A DNA stretch of 30,334 nt, from contig JBLINY010000049.1 in NCBI GenBank assembly GCA_047638695.1, positions 1-30,334 of the forward strand. The letters are read 5' to 3'. This DNA comes from JAHECQ01 sp047638695. Lineage in GTDB: Bacteria > Actinomycetota > Acidimicrobiia > Acidimicrobiales > SZUA-35. A program made the position numbers and the translations under genes. The notes below the pieces were generated by a model. It saw only the letters and a list, made by a program, of their open reading frames with translations. It had not been told where the DNA came from and did not search any database. Position 1 is the stretch's first letter, and each line of letters begins with the position of its first letter. Shown here one piece after another: positions 1 to 7,228 of this stretch.

Positions 1-26
1 CTATTAGCAGCTTGCTCCAACCGGTT

Positions 27-152
27 TGATCCACAGGCTAGGGCGTTTTTCCACATAGTTATCCCGACTCTCTGGCCGTCGATGGCAGTAATCCACAGGT
101 CGTCCCCCGAAATCGGGCAGAAATCCACAGGTTTGGGCTCTAGGAATCCACA
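27..152 (+). promoter_or_regulatory. Cluster of five DnaA-box-like sites upstream of dnaB
   Basis: Five 9-mers ending in TCCACA lie in the same orientation at 27-35 (TGATCCACA), 47-55 (TTTTCCACA), 89-97 (TAATCCACA), 121-129 (AAATCCACA) and 144-152 (GAATCCACA). The second fits the E. coli consensus TTWTNCACA exactly; the others have one or two mismatches. Start-to-start distances are 20, 42, 32 and 23 bp, close to 2, 4, 3 and 2 helical turns. Such clusters bind DnaA at origins or in promoters it controls. Actinobacterial oriC usually lies between dnaA and dnaN, so here either DnaA control of dnaB or an accessory or origin region is possible. No strongly AT-rich unwinding element is visible. 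Confidence 0.6.
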
Positions 153-158
153 CACCGG

Positions 159-1754
159 ATGAGCGAGGATCGACGGATGCACGATGAACGGACGACCGAA
201 GACGGGCTAGCCCGTCAAGGTGAGTCGATGCCGGGTGAGGGTGACGATCTCGTGATCGACAGCCCGGCGCGTCCAGTCGCCTTGCCAGCGTCCGAGCAAT
301 CATTCCCTTCCGGTCCCGCACCTTCGGCCGGACAACGCTCGTCTTCGGGGCAGGGCTCGTCTTCCGGTAGCAGCCCTTTCACCGGACAGGCCCTTCCGCG
401 GTTGCCGCCGAACAACCTTCGGGCCGAGGAGTCGGTGCTGGGGGCCATGCTGCTGAGTCGCGAGGCCATCGCCGACGCCATCGAGGTGCTCGAAACCGAT
501 CACTTCTACAAACCTGCCCATGGGCACGTGTTCGAAGCGATCATGAGCCTGTATGGCGCAGGGCAGCCGGTTGACGCGGTCACCGTTGCCGAAGAGCTGA
601 GTCGAGCCAACCTTTTGGAAGCGATTGGCGGGCCTGGCCTGCTGATTGACCTCCAGGCCAGTACCCCGGCCATTGGCAACGCGGCTCACTACGCAAAGAT
701 CGTCGAGGAACACGCACTTCTTCGCCGCATGATCTCGGTGAGCAACGAGATCGCCGAGATGGCGTATTCGATGCCCGACGATGTCGTGAAGGCGGTCGAC
801 GATGCTGAGGCCCGCATGTTCGATGTGGCCCAGCGGCGCGTGGCCAACACGACAGCGCCGATCAAAGACCTTCTCTCGGCCAACCTCGACCGTCTTGAGT
901 TGCTCTACGAGCGAGGCGAGTCAATCACGGGTATTCCGACCGGTTTCACCGACCTCGACGAACTCACGTCCGGCTTGCAGCCCAACGCGCTCTACGTCAT
1001 CGGGGCCCGGCCAGCCATGGGAAAGACGGCGTTTGCTCTCGGTATGGCGGCCAACGCTGCGATGAAGTCGAACAAACCGGTGTTGTTCTTCTCCCTGGAA
1101 ATGAGTCAGCTCGAACTATCGCAGCGAATTCTGTGCTCCGATGCCAAGGTTGACGCCACCAACGTCAAGACCGGCAAGCTTGATGAGTCCGACTGGAATC
1201 GTATTAGTCACTCTGTGGGTCGTCTGGCTGAAGCCCCCATTTACATTGATGACAATCCGCATACATCGGTGATGGAAATCCGAGCCAAGGCTCGACGCCT
1301 GCAGAGCCGGGTCGGTGATCTTGGCATGGTGGTCGTCGACTACATCCAGCTGATGAGCGGCCGAGCCAACGCCGAGAGCCGCCAGGTCGAGGTGTCGGAA
1401 ATCAGCCGAAACCTGAAGATCCTTGCCCGTGAGCTTGAGGCGCCAGTGATCGCGTTGGCCCAGCTCAACCGTGGCCTTGAACAACGGCAGGACAAGCGTC
1501 CTATGTTGTCCGATCTTCGCGAGTCGGGTGCCCTTGAGCAGGACGCCGACATGGTGATGTTCCTGTACCGCGACGAGATCTACAACCCAGATAGCGACCA
1601 GCAGGGGATCGCTGAGGTCATTGTGGCCAAGCATCGAAATGGCCCGACTGGCAACGTGAAACTGGCGTTTCTGGGCCGTTTCACTCGGTTTGAGAACATG
1701 GCCCGGCAGCCAGTACCTGGAGCGGCCGGAGCGCCGGGCTCCGACGAGTTTTAA
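159..1754 (+). CDS. dnaB: Replicative DNA helicase DnaB
   Basis: Hexameric 5'-3' helicase that unwinds the chromosome at the replication fork and loads primase. The N-terminal DnaB domain starts near residue 79 (LPRLPPNNLRAEESVLGAML) and the RecA-like ATPase domain carries Walker A GARPAMGKT near residues 282-290, the Walker B region VVVDYIQLM, and the RESGALEQDADMV and RNGPTG segments. No intein interrupts it. Residues 1-77 are an unusual Ser/Gly/Pro-rich, low-complexity extension. The ATG at 159 has no ribosome binding site; an in-frame ATG at 228 is preceded by AAGGTGAG (217-224) and is a good alternative that shortens the extension to about 54 residues. The upstream neighbour, expected to be rplI in many bacteria, lies outside the window. 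Confidence 0.97.
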   Translation: MSEDRRMHDERTTEDGLARQGESMPGEGDDLVIDSPARPVALPASEQSFPSGPAPSAGQRSSSGQGSSSGSSPFTGQALPRLPPNNLRAEESVLGAMLLSREAIADAIEVLETDHFYKPAHGHVFEAIMSLYGAGQPVDAVTVAEELSRANLLEAIGGPGLLIDLQASTPAIGNAAHYAKIVEEHALLRRMISVSNEIAEMAYSMPDDVVKAVDDAEARMFDVAQRRVANTTAPIKDLLSANLDRLELLYERGESITGIPTGFTDLDELTSGLQPNALYVIGARPAMGKTAFALGMAANAAMKSNKPVLFFSLEMSQLELSQRILCSDAKVDATNVKTGKLDESDWNRISHSVGRLAEAPIYIDDNPHTSVMEIRAKARRLQSRVGDLGMVVVDYIQLMSGRANAESRQVEVSEISRNLKILARELEAPVIALAQLNRGLEQRQDKRPMLSDLRESGALEQDADMVMFLYRDEIYNPDSDQQGIAEVIVAKHRNGPTGNVKLAFLGRFTRFENMARQPVPGAAGAPGSDEF

Positions 1755-1765
1755 CTGCGGTCGGT

Positions 1766-2056
1766 TCAGTCAGTCTGCACGAAGACGGCCGGCGGGGGAG
1801 CGTCAGCTGAGGACGCCGGGATCTCCGCCGGTTCCTCGGATTGTTCCGCTGTCTGGATCACGCCTACTAACGACAGGCAAGCTGCTGCTCCGAGGAGAAC
1901 CTCGAAGATTAGGCTGGTCTGACGGGACCCGCTCGGATGATCGATGGGCCCCGGTGATAGAGGCAAGACTACGGAAGCAGGGCGCTGCGTGCTGCGGCGC
2001 GCCGTCGACAGTCCTGCCGTTGCTCGCGTTGTTGTCTTTTTTGTGAGCATGCTCAT
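1766..2056 (-). CDS. Possible small single-span membrane protein
   Basis: Not recognised. This 96-codon minus-strand frame has one hydrophobic segment (FEVLLGAAACLSLVGVI, about residues 51-67) followed by an acidic, Pro/Ala-rich tail ending APPPAVFVQTD, which would suit a short anchored protein. Against it, the N-terminal half looks non-coding, no clear ribosome binding site precedes the ATG at 2056, and overlapping frames are also open. A different frame starting at 2084 has a GAGG ribosome-binding-site-like sequence, so a frameshift or a later non-ATG start cannot be excluded. The codons of the C-terminal half are consistent with coding, which is the main reason to list it. Confidence 0.3.
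   Translation of the reverse strand: MSMLTKKTTTRATAGLSTARRSTQRPASVVLPLSPGPIDHPSGSRQTSLIFEVLLGAAACLSLVGVIQTAEQSEEPAEIPASSADAPPPAVFVQTD
2044..2055. repeat. 12-bp perfect palindrome
   Basis: TGAGCATGCTCA is its own reverse complement. It lies in the gap between dnaB and the minus-strand membrane genes and could be a dimeric regulator site, or chance. Confidence 0.3.
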
Positions 2057-2112
2057 GCAGGTTGTCCTTTCTCGTGTGTTCCATCGGCGCCTCTTGTCCG
2101 GGTCTTAAGGCT

Positions 2113-2130
2113 CTGGGTGGTACAACCCAG
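2113..2130 (-). terminator. Possible 3' hairpin of the 2158-2424 gene
   Basis: CTGGGT and ACCCAG form a 6-bp stem around a 6-nt loop about 27 bp beyond the stop codon of the minus-strand gene ending at 2158. There is no U-tract, so it may act in RNA stability rather than true intrinsic termination. Confidence 0.35.
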
Positions 2131-2157
2131 CCCGACCTGAGGTTCCCCGACTCGCAG

Positions 2158-2424
2158 CTACGAGAGGAGGGTCGCTAGGGCCCAAATCGAGGCGATCAGC
2201 CCGATGGCGATTTGCACCACGCTGCGGCCAAGGGGTGGACGTTCAAGGGCTCCGTCCTGCGGTTGCGAGGGCGGTCGGATCAATGCCATGAGTGTTCCAA
2301 CGAGGAGCGCACCGCCAATGGCGAGCGTCAGCCATGGCAGAAGGTCTTCGCCTAGGAAGACGGTTTGGGCCAGAAACCGACCGCCGAACAAATCTGAAAA
2401 ATCGGACTCAAGTCGGACGGACAC
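2158..2424 (-). CDS. Hypothetical two-span membrane protein
   Basis: 88 residues, family not recognised. Two clear hydrophobic segments are present: about residues 29-49 (LPWLTLAIGGALLVGTLMALI) and about residues 69-87 (VVQIAIGLIASIWALATLL). They are joined by a short polar loop rich in Pro and Arg, predicting a hairpin in the cytoplasmic membrane. The start is GTG at 2424; only a weak GGCGAAG precedes it. It lies downstream of the anchored protein at 2591-3259 on the same strand, separated by 166 bp crowded with inverted repeats, so it may have its own promoter. A role in the cell envelope is possible but unproven. Confidence 0.6.
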   Translation of the reverse strand: MSVRLESDFSDLFGGRFLAQTVFLGEDLLPWLTLAIGGALLVGTLMALIRPPSQPQDGALERPPLGRSVVQIAIGLIASIWALATLLS

Positions 2425-2447
2425 TTCGCCGATGTTATGTGCACAAG

Positions 2448-2470
2448 CCGGTGGTCATCGCCCACACCGG
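2448..2470. repeat. Inverted repeat CCGGTG/CACCGG
   Basis: CCGGTG at 2448-2453 pairs with CACCGG at 2465-2470 across an 11-nt loop. It is just upstream of the GTG start at 2424 on the minus strand, so it would fall in that gene's promoter or leader. A related 8-bp palindrome CACCGGTG occurs at 2543-2550 in the same gap. Confidence 0.35.
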
Positions 2471-2518
2471 TTTCGGGGAATCGAGCGGGGGTCACCACTC
2501 CCTCCACACGCATCGTCA

Positions 2519-2540
2519 CCAGTTCCCCTCGGGGAACTGG
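2519..2540 (-). terminator. Perfect 10-bp hairpin downstream of the 2591-3259 gene
   Basis: CCAGTTCCCC and GGGGAACTGG form a perfect 10-bp stem around TC. It is about 50 bp beyond the stop of the minus-strand gene ending at 2591. A second stem, GGCCC/GGGCC at 2580-2591, overlaps that stop codon. There is no T-run, as is often the case for actinobacterial terminators. An operator role for the near-palindrome is also possible. Confidence 0.5.
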
Positions 2541-2590
2541 AGCACCGGTGGCTCTCGCTCTCCCCACCCCTCCCAGCAGGGCCCTGGGGC

Positions 2591-3259
2591 CTACCTCTCG
2601 AAGGTGGGCTCGAGATCAGCCGGTGAGACATCGGCGGAGATGCTGTCGGCCACGAAGATCTCACGATTGTCACCGGTGTCTTCCTGGTAGTTTGCCAACG
2701 CTCCCGTGAGCTGATCGAAGCACACCGATGTCTGCTGTCCGAACGCGGCGCCAATGCCTACCGGCCTGCGTCCGCTGACAACAAAGCACTCGGGCTCGTC
2801 GACAGCGTAAACCTCGTACAGGCCGTCGACCGCGAACAACGCAGCGACGGACTCGTACTCCGCTGTCGATGTCAACGCAGCTTCGGCCGGCCCGCAGCGA
2901 ATGTCGTTTGCGGCAAAGACCTCGCAGATCTGACGTTGTCCGTCCCGGATGACCACCGCTGTGCGTCCGGTTTGTTCGACTGAATCGCCATCGAGCCGGG
3001 CCTGCCGACGGTTGTAAACTTCACGCTGGGCCCCTCGAGTTCGCTCGACCGTGCCAACGACGGCGTAGTTGCCGGTCAGACTGCGTTCCCACGCCTCGAG
3101 GAAGGTGCCAGGATCGATGGGGCTGGCGAGCGGCAGGGTGCTGCTCGATCGAATTGGGGCGTCAGCTCGATCACCGCGGTCGAGAACTACAAAGACAACA
3201 ACGACGATGATGATGCCGAGCGCAACGGCCGCAATGATTTCGAGGACACGACGAGCCAC
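2591..3259 (-). CDS. Hypothetical membrane-anchored extracytoplasmic protein
   Basis: 222 residues, family not recognised. An N-terminal hydrophobic segment (about residues 5-26, IIAAVALGIIIVVVVFVVL) is followed by a positively and negatively charged linker and a soluble domain of about 190 residues, predicting an anchored protein facing outside. The soluble part has four cysteines in two spaced groups (ICEV...IRC and ECFV...SVCFD) that could form disulfides. The pattern of strands with Cys near the middle resembles small actinobacterial secreted lipoprotein-like domains, but I assign no function. The start is GTG at 3259, divergent from the Nudix gene with 78 bp between them. Confidence 0.8.
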   Translation of the reverse strand: MARRVLEIIAAVALGIIIVVVVFVVLDRGDRADAPIRSSSTLPLASPIDPGTFLEAWERSLTGNYAVVGTVERTRGAQREVYNRRQARLDGDSVEQTGRTAVVIRDGQRQICEVFAANDIRCGPAEAALTSTAEYESVAALFAVDGLYEVYAVDEPECFVVSGRRPVGIGAAFGQQTSVCFDQLTGALANYQEDTGDNREIFVADSISADVSPADLEPTFER

Positions 3260-3324
3260 AGCCGCCGAACCTAGAGGCTAGGAGTCCGAGAGTGGTGCTT
3301 TCGAGTTCGAGCCGACTCATCTCG

Positions 3325-3330
3325 TAGTCT
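3325..3330 (+). promoter_or_regulatory. -10 box of a probable leaderless promoter (Nudix gene)
   Basis: TAGTCT matches the TANNNT actinobacterial -10 pattern and ends 7 nt before the GTG start at 3338. Transcription would then begin at or next to the start codon. No ribosome binding site is present, which fits a leaderless mRNA. No convincing -35 box is seen. Confidence 0.5.
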
Positions 3331-3337
3331 CAACGCT

Positions 3338-4027
3338 GTGACTGACCACGAGGAACTCATTGCCGCCGCCACCGTCCTGCTCTTACGGGACGCTGGCGAT
3401 GACATCGAGGTGCTCATGCTGCGTCGGAACTCAAAGATCGCGTTCGGCGGCATGTGGGTGTTCCCGGGTGGTCGAGTTGATGCTGACGAAATGGGTGATG
3501 ATGTGCTCGAGTCAGCTCGCACCGCGGCGGCTCGCGAGACCATGGAGGAGGCCGGTCTCGACATCGACGCGTCCGCTCTGGTGACCTGGTCGCATTGGCA
3601 GCCGCCGGCGATGAAAGACATGACGGCCGGAAGCAAGGGCCCGATTCGTCGATTCAGTACCTGGTTCTTCGCGGGCGACGCTCCTGCCGGCGATGTGGCC
3701 ATCGACAACGGGGAGATCCACGAGCACGCGTGGCTGACCCCAAGTGACGCCATGGCGAAGCACCAGGCTGGCGAGATCGAGCTTGTCCCACCCACATGGC
3801 TGACCCTGTATCAGTTGGTCGAACACGACACCGTCGCCGCCGCCCTTCGTTGGGCTCAGACCACCGAGTCAGCCCGATTCTGGACCAAGCCGCTCAAGGG
3901 CGGAGCCAAGACTCTGGTCTGGGAGGGTGACGCGGCCTATGAGTCGCTCGATCCGACAGCGACCGGCGCCCGAAACCGGTTAGTGCTCCATCCTGAGGGT
4001 TGGGTCTACGAGAAGACAGACGGCTAG
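3338..4027 (+). CDS. Nudix hydrolase family protein
   Basis: Hydrolyses a nucleoside diphosphate linked to another group; the substrate cannot be read from sequence. The Nudix box spans about residues 44-76: GGRVDADE, then a short insertion, then ARETMEEAGLDI, which supplies the metal-binding REXXEEXG core. The insertion between the glycines and the core, and the long C-terminal half (total 229 residues, versus about 150 for simple Nudix enzymes), resemble the NUDT7/NUDT19-type hydrolases that act on CoA or acyl-CoA; this is an inference. The GTG start at 3338 is supported by the leaderless -10 box. The next gene (DUF2277) starts 50 bp downstream with its own ribosome binding site. Confidence 0.9.
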   Translation: MTDHEELIAAATVLLLRDAGDDIEVLMLRRNSKIAFGGMWVFPGGRVDADEMGDDVLESARTAAARETMEEAGLDIDASALVTWSHWQPPAMKDMTAGSKGPIRRFSTWFFAGDAPAGDVAIDNGEIHEHAWLTPSDAMAKHQAGEIELVPPTWLTLYQLVEHDTVAAALRWAQTTESARFWTKPLKGGAKTLVWEGDAAYESLDPTATGARNRLVLHPEGWVYEKTDG

Positions 4028-4077
4028 CCCGGTCAACACCGAGTGAGCGGCCGAGATGACGACAGAAGGACAAGAAC

Positions 4078-4332
4078 ATGTGCCGCAATATCACAACCCT
4101 TCGAGGACTTGCCCCCGAAGCGACCGCCGAGGAAATACAGGCAGCCGCTAGGCAGTACGTTCGCAAAGTCAGCGGTATTCGTGAACCTTCGGCCAGCACA
4201 GCGGAGGCCTTTGACCGCGCGGTTGAACTCGTCACGGCGGCCACCGCCGAGCTGCTCGGTGGTCTGCCACCTCGGCGACGGCCTCCGCGTACCGTGCCGC
4301 CGTTGCGTCGCTTGAACCAGTCGGCCTCCTAG
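4078..4332 (+). CDS. DUF2277 family protein
   Basis: 84 residues starting MCRNITTLRGLAPEATAEEI, the hallmark of DUF2277: a conserved Cys-Arg-Asn start, then PEATAEEIQAAA, then a VRKVSGIREPS segment and an alpha-helical end. The family is widespread in Actinobacteria and Proteobacteria and has no established function. The first 60 residues fit the family well; the C-terminus is a short Arg/Pro-rich tail. An AAGGA ribosome binding site precedes the ATG. The stop codon lies inside the left arm of a strong hairpin (4327-4350). It is probably transcribed with the Nudix gene upstream. Confidence 0.9.
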   Translation: MCRNITTLRGLAPEATAEEIQAAARQYVRKVSGIREPSASTAEAFDRAVELVTAATAELLGGLPPRRRPPRTVPPLRRLNQSAS

Positions 4333-4350
4333 GCGAGAAATCGCCTAGGA
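4327..4350 (+). terminator. Hairpin with GAAA tetraloop at the end of the DUF2277 gene
   Basis: TCCTAGGCGA and TCGCCTAGGA form a perfect 10-bp stem closed by GAAA, a loop of the very stable GNRA type. The TAG stop of DUF2277 (4330-4332) is part of the left arm. No T-run follows. It is likely a terminator or 3' stabiliser for the Nudix-DUF2277 unit. Confidence 0.6.
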
Positions 4351-4414
4351 AACAGCGGGCCAAGCGAACGGATTCGCTGGTCAGCGGTCACATCGGACGG
4401 TGGCCCAATGTTGT

Positions 4415-4420
4415 TACCAT
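4415..4420 (+). promoter_or_regulatory. Possible -10 box for the RNA helicase gene
   Basis: TACCAT fits TANNNT and would place the transcript start about 57 nt before the GTG at 4484, giving a short leader. It follows the hairpin at 4327-4350, so an independent promoter here makes sense. The -35 box is not evident. Confidence 0.35.
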
Positions 4421-4483
4421 GAGGTTCTCTTGCTCGTGCCCATTCCGGGGTCTGGGCCGAAATACAACAAACTGGAGACCCTT

Positions 4484-6109
4484 GTGGTCAGTTCTACCGT
4501 CCACGACGGCGCGCCCGCCGTGCCATCGTTCGCCGATCTTGGCGTTCCCGACGACCTCGTTGCCGTCCTCACCCGACAGGGCATCGAGACCCCATTTCCT
4601 ATCCAGGTCGCGACGATTCGTGATGCCTTCGCCGGTCGCGATGTTCTGGGTCGAGCGCCGACTGGCTCGGGAAAGACCCTGGCCTTTGGTATCCCGGTCA
4701 TTGCCGCCCTGACCAAGGCGAAGCCGCGCCGTCCGACCGGCTTGATTCTGTCACCTACCCGTGAATTGGCCGAACAGATCCGACGGGAGCTTCAGCCGCT
4801 GGCCAGCGTTCGCAATCGCAGCCTGCTGGCCATTTATGGTGGGGTCGGTTTTCGCGATCAGCTGCAGGGGCTGCGCAACGGCGCCGATTTGCTCGTCGCT
4901 TGCCCCGGTCGCCTTCAGGATTTGCTGAACCAGGGTGAAGTCTCGCTTGACTCCGTCACCTCGGTCGTGGTTGATGAGGCCGATCGAATGGCCGACATGG
5001 GCTTTCTGCCTGCAGTTCGTCAACTTCTGGACCTCACCAGCACCAAACGGCAAACGGTGCTGTTCTCGGCCACGCTTGGCAAAGAGGTGCAGGTGCTCAC
5101 GAAGGCTTACCAGAGCGACCCTGTAACGCACGAGGTTGGTGAGGTCGACCCAGATCTCTCGCTGGTGAATCACCGTTTCATCAAGACGCAGCAAGCGATC
5201 AAGGTGCCGCTTGCCGCCCAGGTCATCGCCGAAACTGGCCCCACGGTGCTGTTCTGCCGAACCCGTCATGGTGTTGACCGGGTGGCTCGACAACTCAAGG
5301 ACGCTGGGGTCCGAACTGGCTGGATCCACGGTGGACGCAGCCAGAACCAACGTGATGCCGCGCTGCACGCCTTCACGACTGGTCGTGTCCAAGCGCTCGT
5401 CGCTACTGATGTAGCTGCTCGCGGTATTCACGTCGACGGGGTTCAGTGCGTCATCCACTTTGATCCTCCTGAAGACGACAAGGCGTACGTGCATCGATCG
5501 GGTCGCACCGCGCGTGCGGGTGCACGCGGCACCGTGGTTTCGTTCATCAACTCGGATCAGGTGAAGGACACCAGCAAGCTGCAGCGTCAGCTCTCCCTGC
5601 CGGCGGCTTTCGAAGAACAGCCGACAGACCTCGAACCCGTTGCTGTTACCAACCGCGGCCGCGGAGGCACGGTGATTCCTGCCAAGGGTGGCGGTGGTTC
5701 TAACTCTTCGCACACAGACCGGCGACCGCCGGGTCGGTCTCGCGACCAGTCGGCGACCCACGCAGATCGCCGACCCCGCCAGGTCGACCGACCCGGCGAC
5801 GGGGAGCGGGCTCGTACCGACGATCCGTCACCGGCACGACGGGAGTCGGGTCGCGCAGAGACCGTCGAGCGCACCGATGAGAACGGTGAGACGTTCCGCG
5901 ACTGGACGCCACCGAAGAAGCGCTCGAACCAACGAAAGGGCGTGTCGTCGGCACGCGACGGGAAGAAGCGCGGTGGCCCCGGCAATCCGATTGGTAAGCG
6001 CACCGGTAAGCCCCGGGTGAAGAAGAAGGCCGGCGCCGGGCCGGGTGGCCATCGCAAGGGGAGTTCCCCCAAGGGCGGGTCTTCTCGCGGCAGTTCTTCT
6101 AAGGGCTAG
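4484..6109 (+). CDS. DEAD-box ATP-dependent RNA helicase
   Basis: 541 residues. It unwinds structured RNA, probably in ribosome assembly or RNA turnover. The order of motifs is complete: Q-motif region (FADLGVPDDLV...PFPIQ), motif I APTGSGKT, motif Ia SPTRELAEQ, motif II DEAD, motif III SAT, then the second RecA domain with VATDVAARGIHV and HRSGRTARAG. After about residue 395 comes a disordered, highly basic tail rich in Arg, Lys, Gly and Ser, typical of RhlE/CsdA-type helicases and used for RNA binding. The frame is open back to 4400, but GTG 4484 is preferred: GGAG lies at 4474-4477, 6 nt before it, and the upstream residues do not match the family. The C-terminus converges with alr and shares its stop. 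Confidence 0.95.
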   Translation: MVSSTVHDGAPAVPSFADLGVPDDLVAVLTRQGIETPFPIQVATIRDAFAGRDVLGRAPTGSGKTLAFGIPVIAALTKAKPRRPTGLILSPTRELAEQIRRELQPLASVRNRSLLAIYGGVGFRDQLQGLRNGADLLVACPGRLQDLLNQGEVSLDSVTSVVVDEADRMADMGFLPAVRQLLDLTSTKRQTVLFSATLGKEVQVLTKAYQSDPVTHEVGEVDPDLSLVNHRFIKTQQAIKVPLAAQVIAETGPTVLFCRTRHGVDRVARQLKDAGVRTGWIHGGRSQNQRDAALHAFTTGRVQALVATDVAARGIHVDGVQCVIHFDPPEDDKAYVHRSGRTARAGARGTVVSFINSDQVKDTSKLQRQLSLPAAFEEQPTDLEPVAVTNRGRGGTVIPAKGGGGSNSSHTDRRPPGRSRDQSATHADRRPRQVDRPGDGERARTDDPSPARRESGRAETVERTDENGETFRDWTPPKKRSNQRKGVSSARDGKKRGGPGNPIGKRTGKPRVKKKAGAGPGGHRKGSSPKGGSSRGSSSKG

Positions 6110-7203
6110 TTCACGTAGGCGATCTGATACCGCCGGCCGAGATCGGTAAGTAGCTCGTTGGCAATTGATCCCGCCCGATCGGCGACCTCGTCGATCGGGC
6201 ATCGATCGCCGATGAGCTCGACGGGAGCACCTAGCCACAACGCGGCGTCGGGTACATCCGTGACGTCGATGGTGATGAGGTCCATTGAGATTCTCCCCGC
6301 GATTGGAACCGCATGGCCGGCAAGGTGAGCGACGCCGGTACCGGAGCCAGAGCGTAGGAAACCATCGGCATAGCCAACGGCGATTGTGGCGATACGGCCG
6401 ACTCGTTCGACGGTGTGTGTCGCGCCGTAACCAACGACGTCGCCGATGTCGACGGGGCGCACCTGCAAGATGGGGGCCTCCAGGGTGGCAACGGACGACA
6501 TCGGATTCGGCTGGTCTGGTGTGGGGTTTCCTCCGTACAGCGCTATGCCGGGGCGGACGAGATCGAAGTGGTATTCCGGCCCAAGGAATATTCCGGAAGA
6601 GTTGGCCAGTGAGGCCGTGCCGATGGTGAGACTCGAACGGAGCTGGCGGAACAGGGCTAGCTGGTCGCCCGACTGGTCGCTGCCGGGCACATCAGCCGAG
6701 GCCAGGTGACTCATGACGTGGACCACATCGAGGCCATCGAGCAGTGAAGGATCTACCAGCAATTGCTCGGTCTCATCTGGCGGTAGCCCGAGACGGCTCA
6801 TACCCGTGTCGAGATGAACGGTGGCCGGCAGTGCCCGACCGAGCTGGTCACCCAGAGCCCGCCAGGTCGTGATCTGCGCAAGGCTGTTCAGTACCGGTAT
6901 GAGACCGTGAGCCTCGAGCTCGCGTTCGGTTCCCGGCATGGCACCGTTCAACACGTGAATCTGGGCCCCTGGCAACGCGGCGCGTACCTCGATGCCTTCG
7001 GAAAGATGAGCAACGAAGAACACCGCGCATCCCTCAACGGCCAGCGTCGCGGCCACCTCGACAGCGCCGAGCCCGTACCCATTTGCCTTCACCATGGCGG
7101 CAGTGATGGGGCCATCGACCTTGGACATCAGCAGCCGGTAGTTCGCTCGGATCCGACCAAGGTCGATGGTGAGTTCGCTGGCGGTGAGAATTCGATCGGA
7201 CAT
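6106..7203 (-). CDS. alr: Alanine racemase
   Basis: PLP enzyme that converts L-alanine to D-alanine for peptidoglycan. The PLP lysine is K39 in MVKANGYGLG, a variant of the usual VKADAYGHG. The active-site tyrosine regions VGYGATHT and VGYADGFLRSG, the RPGIALYGG motif and the GRISMDLI motif are all present. 365 residues is the normal length. ATG 7203 gives MSDRILTASELTIDLGRI, where the family fold begins; starts up to 7239 exist but would overlap the divergent gene. The gene is transcribed toward the helicase gene, and both TAG stops share the CTAG at 6106-6109, leaving no room for a terminator between them. Confidence 0.95.
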   Translation of the reverse strand: MSDRILTASELTIDLGRIRANYRLLMSKVDGPITAAMVKANGYGLGAVEVAATLAVEGCAVFFVAHLSEGIEVRAALPGAQIHVLNGAMPGTERELEAHGLIPVLNSLAQITTWRALGDQLGRALPATVHLDTGMSRLGLPPDETEQLLVDPSLLDGLDVVHVMSHLASADVPGSDQSGDQLALFRQLRSSLTIGTASLANSSGIFLGPEYHFDLVRPGIALYGGNPTPDQPNPMSSVATLEAPILQVRPVDIGDVVGYGATHTVERVGRIATIAVGYADGFLRSGSGTGVAHLAGHAVPIAGRISMDLITIDVTDVPDAALWLGAPVELIGDRCPIDEVADRAGSIANELLTDLGRRYQIAYVN

Positions 7204-7215
7204 CGTGAAGGTTCT

Positions 7216-7221
7216 TACACT
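7216..7221 (+). promoter_or_regulatory. -10 box of a probable leaderless promoter (PPOX gene)
   Basis: TACACT ends 7 nt before ATG 7229, and there is no ribosome binding site. On the other strand, TAGTGT at 7217-7222 could be the -10 box of alr, so two divergent promoters would overlap in a 25-bp gap. Confidence 0.5.
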
Positions 7222-7228
7222 ACCGCTC

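Larger units (their letters stand above)
1755..2157. other. Poorly conserved intergenic stretch after dnaB
   Basis: About 400 bp between dnaB and the next confident gene on the minus strand. It contains a possible small minus-strand ORF, a 12-bp perfect palindrome TGAGCATGCTCA at 2044-2055 next to a T-run (about 2036-2041), and a small hairpin at 2113-2130. The T-run could belong to a terminator for dnaB, but I do not see a clean stem directly before it. No RNA gene was recognised. Confidence 0.5.

Noticed and set aside
4751..5761. 336-codon open frame antisense to the RNA helicase
   Set aside because: Fully inside the helicase gene on the opposite strand, no family motif, and explained by the high GC of the DNA.
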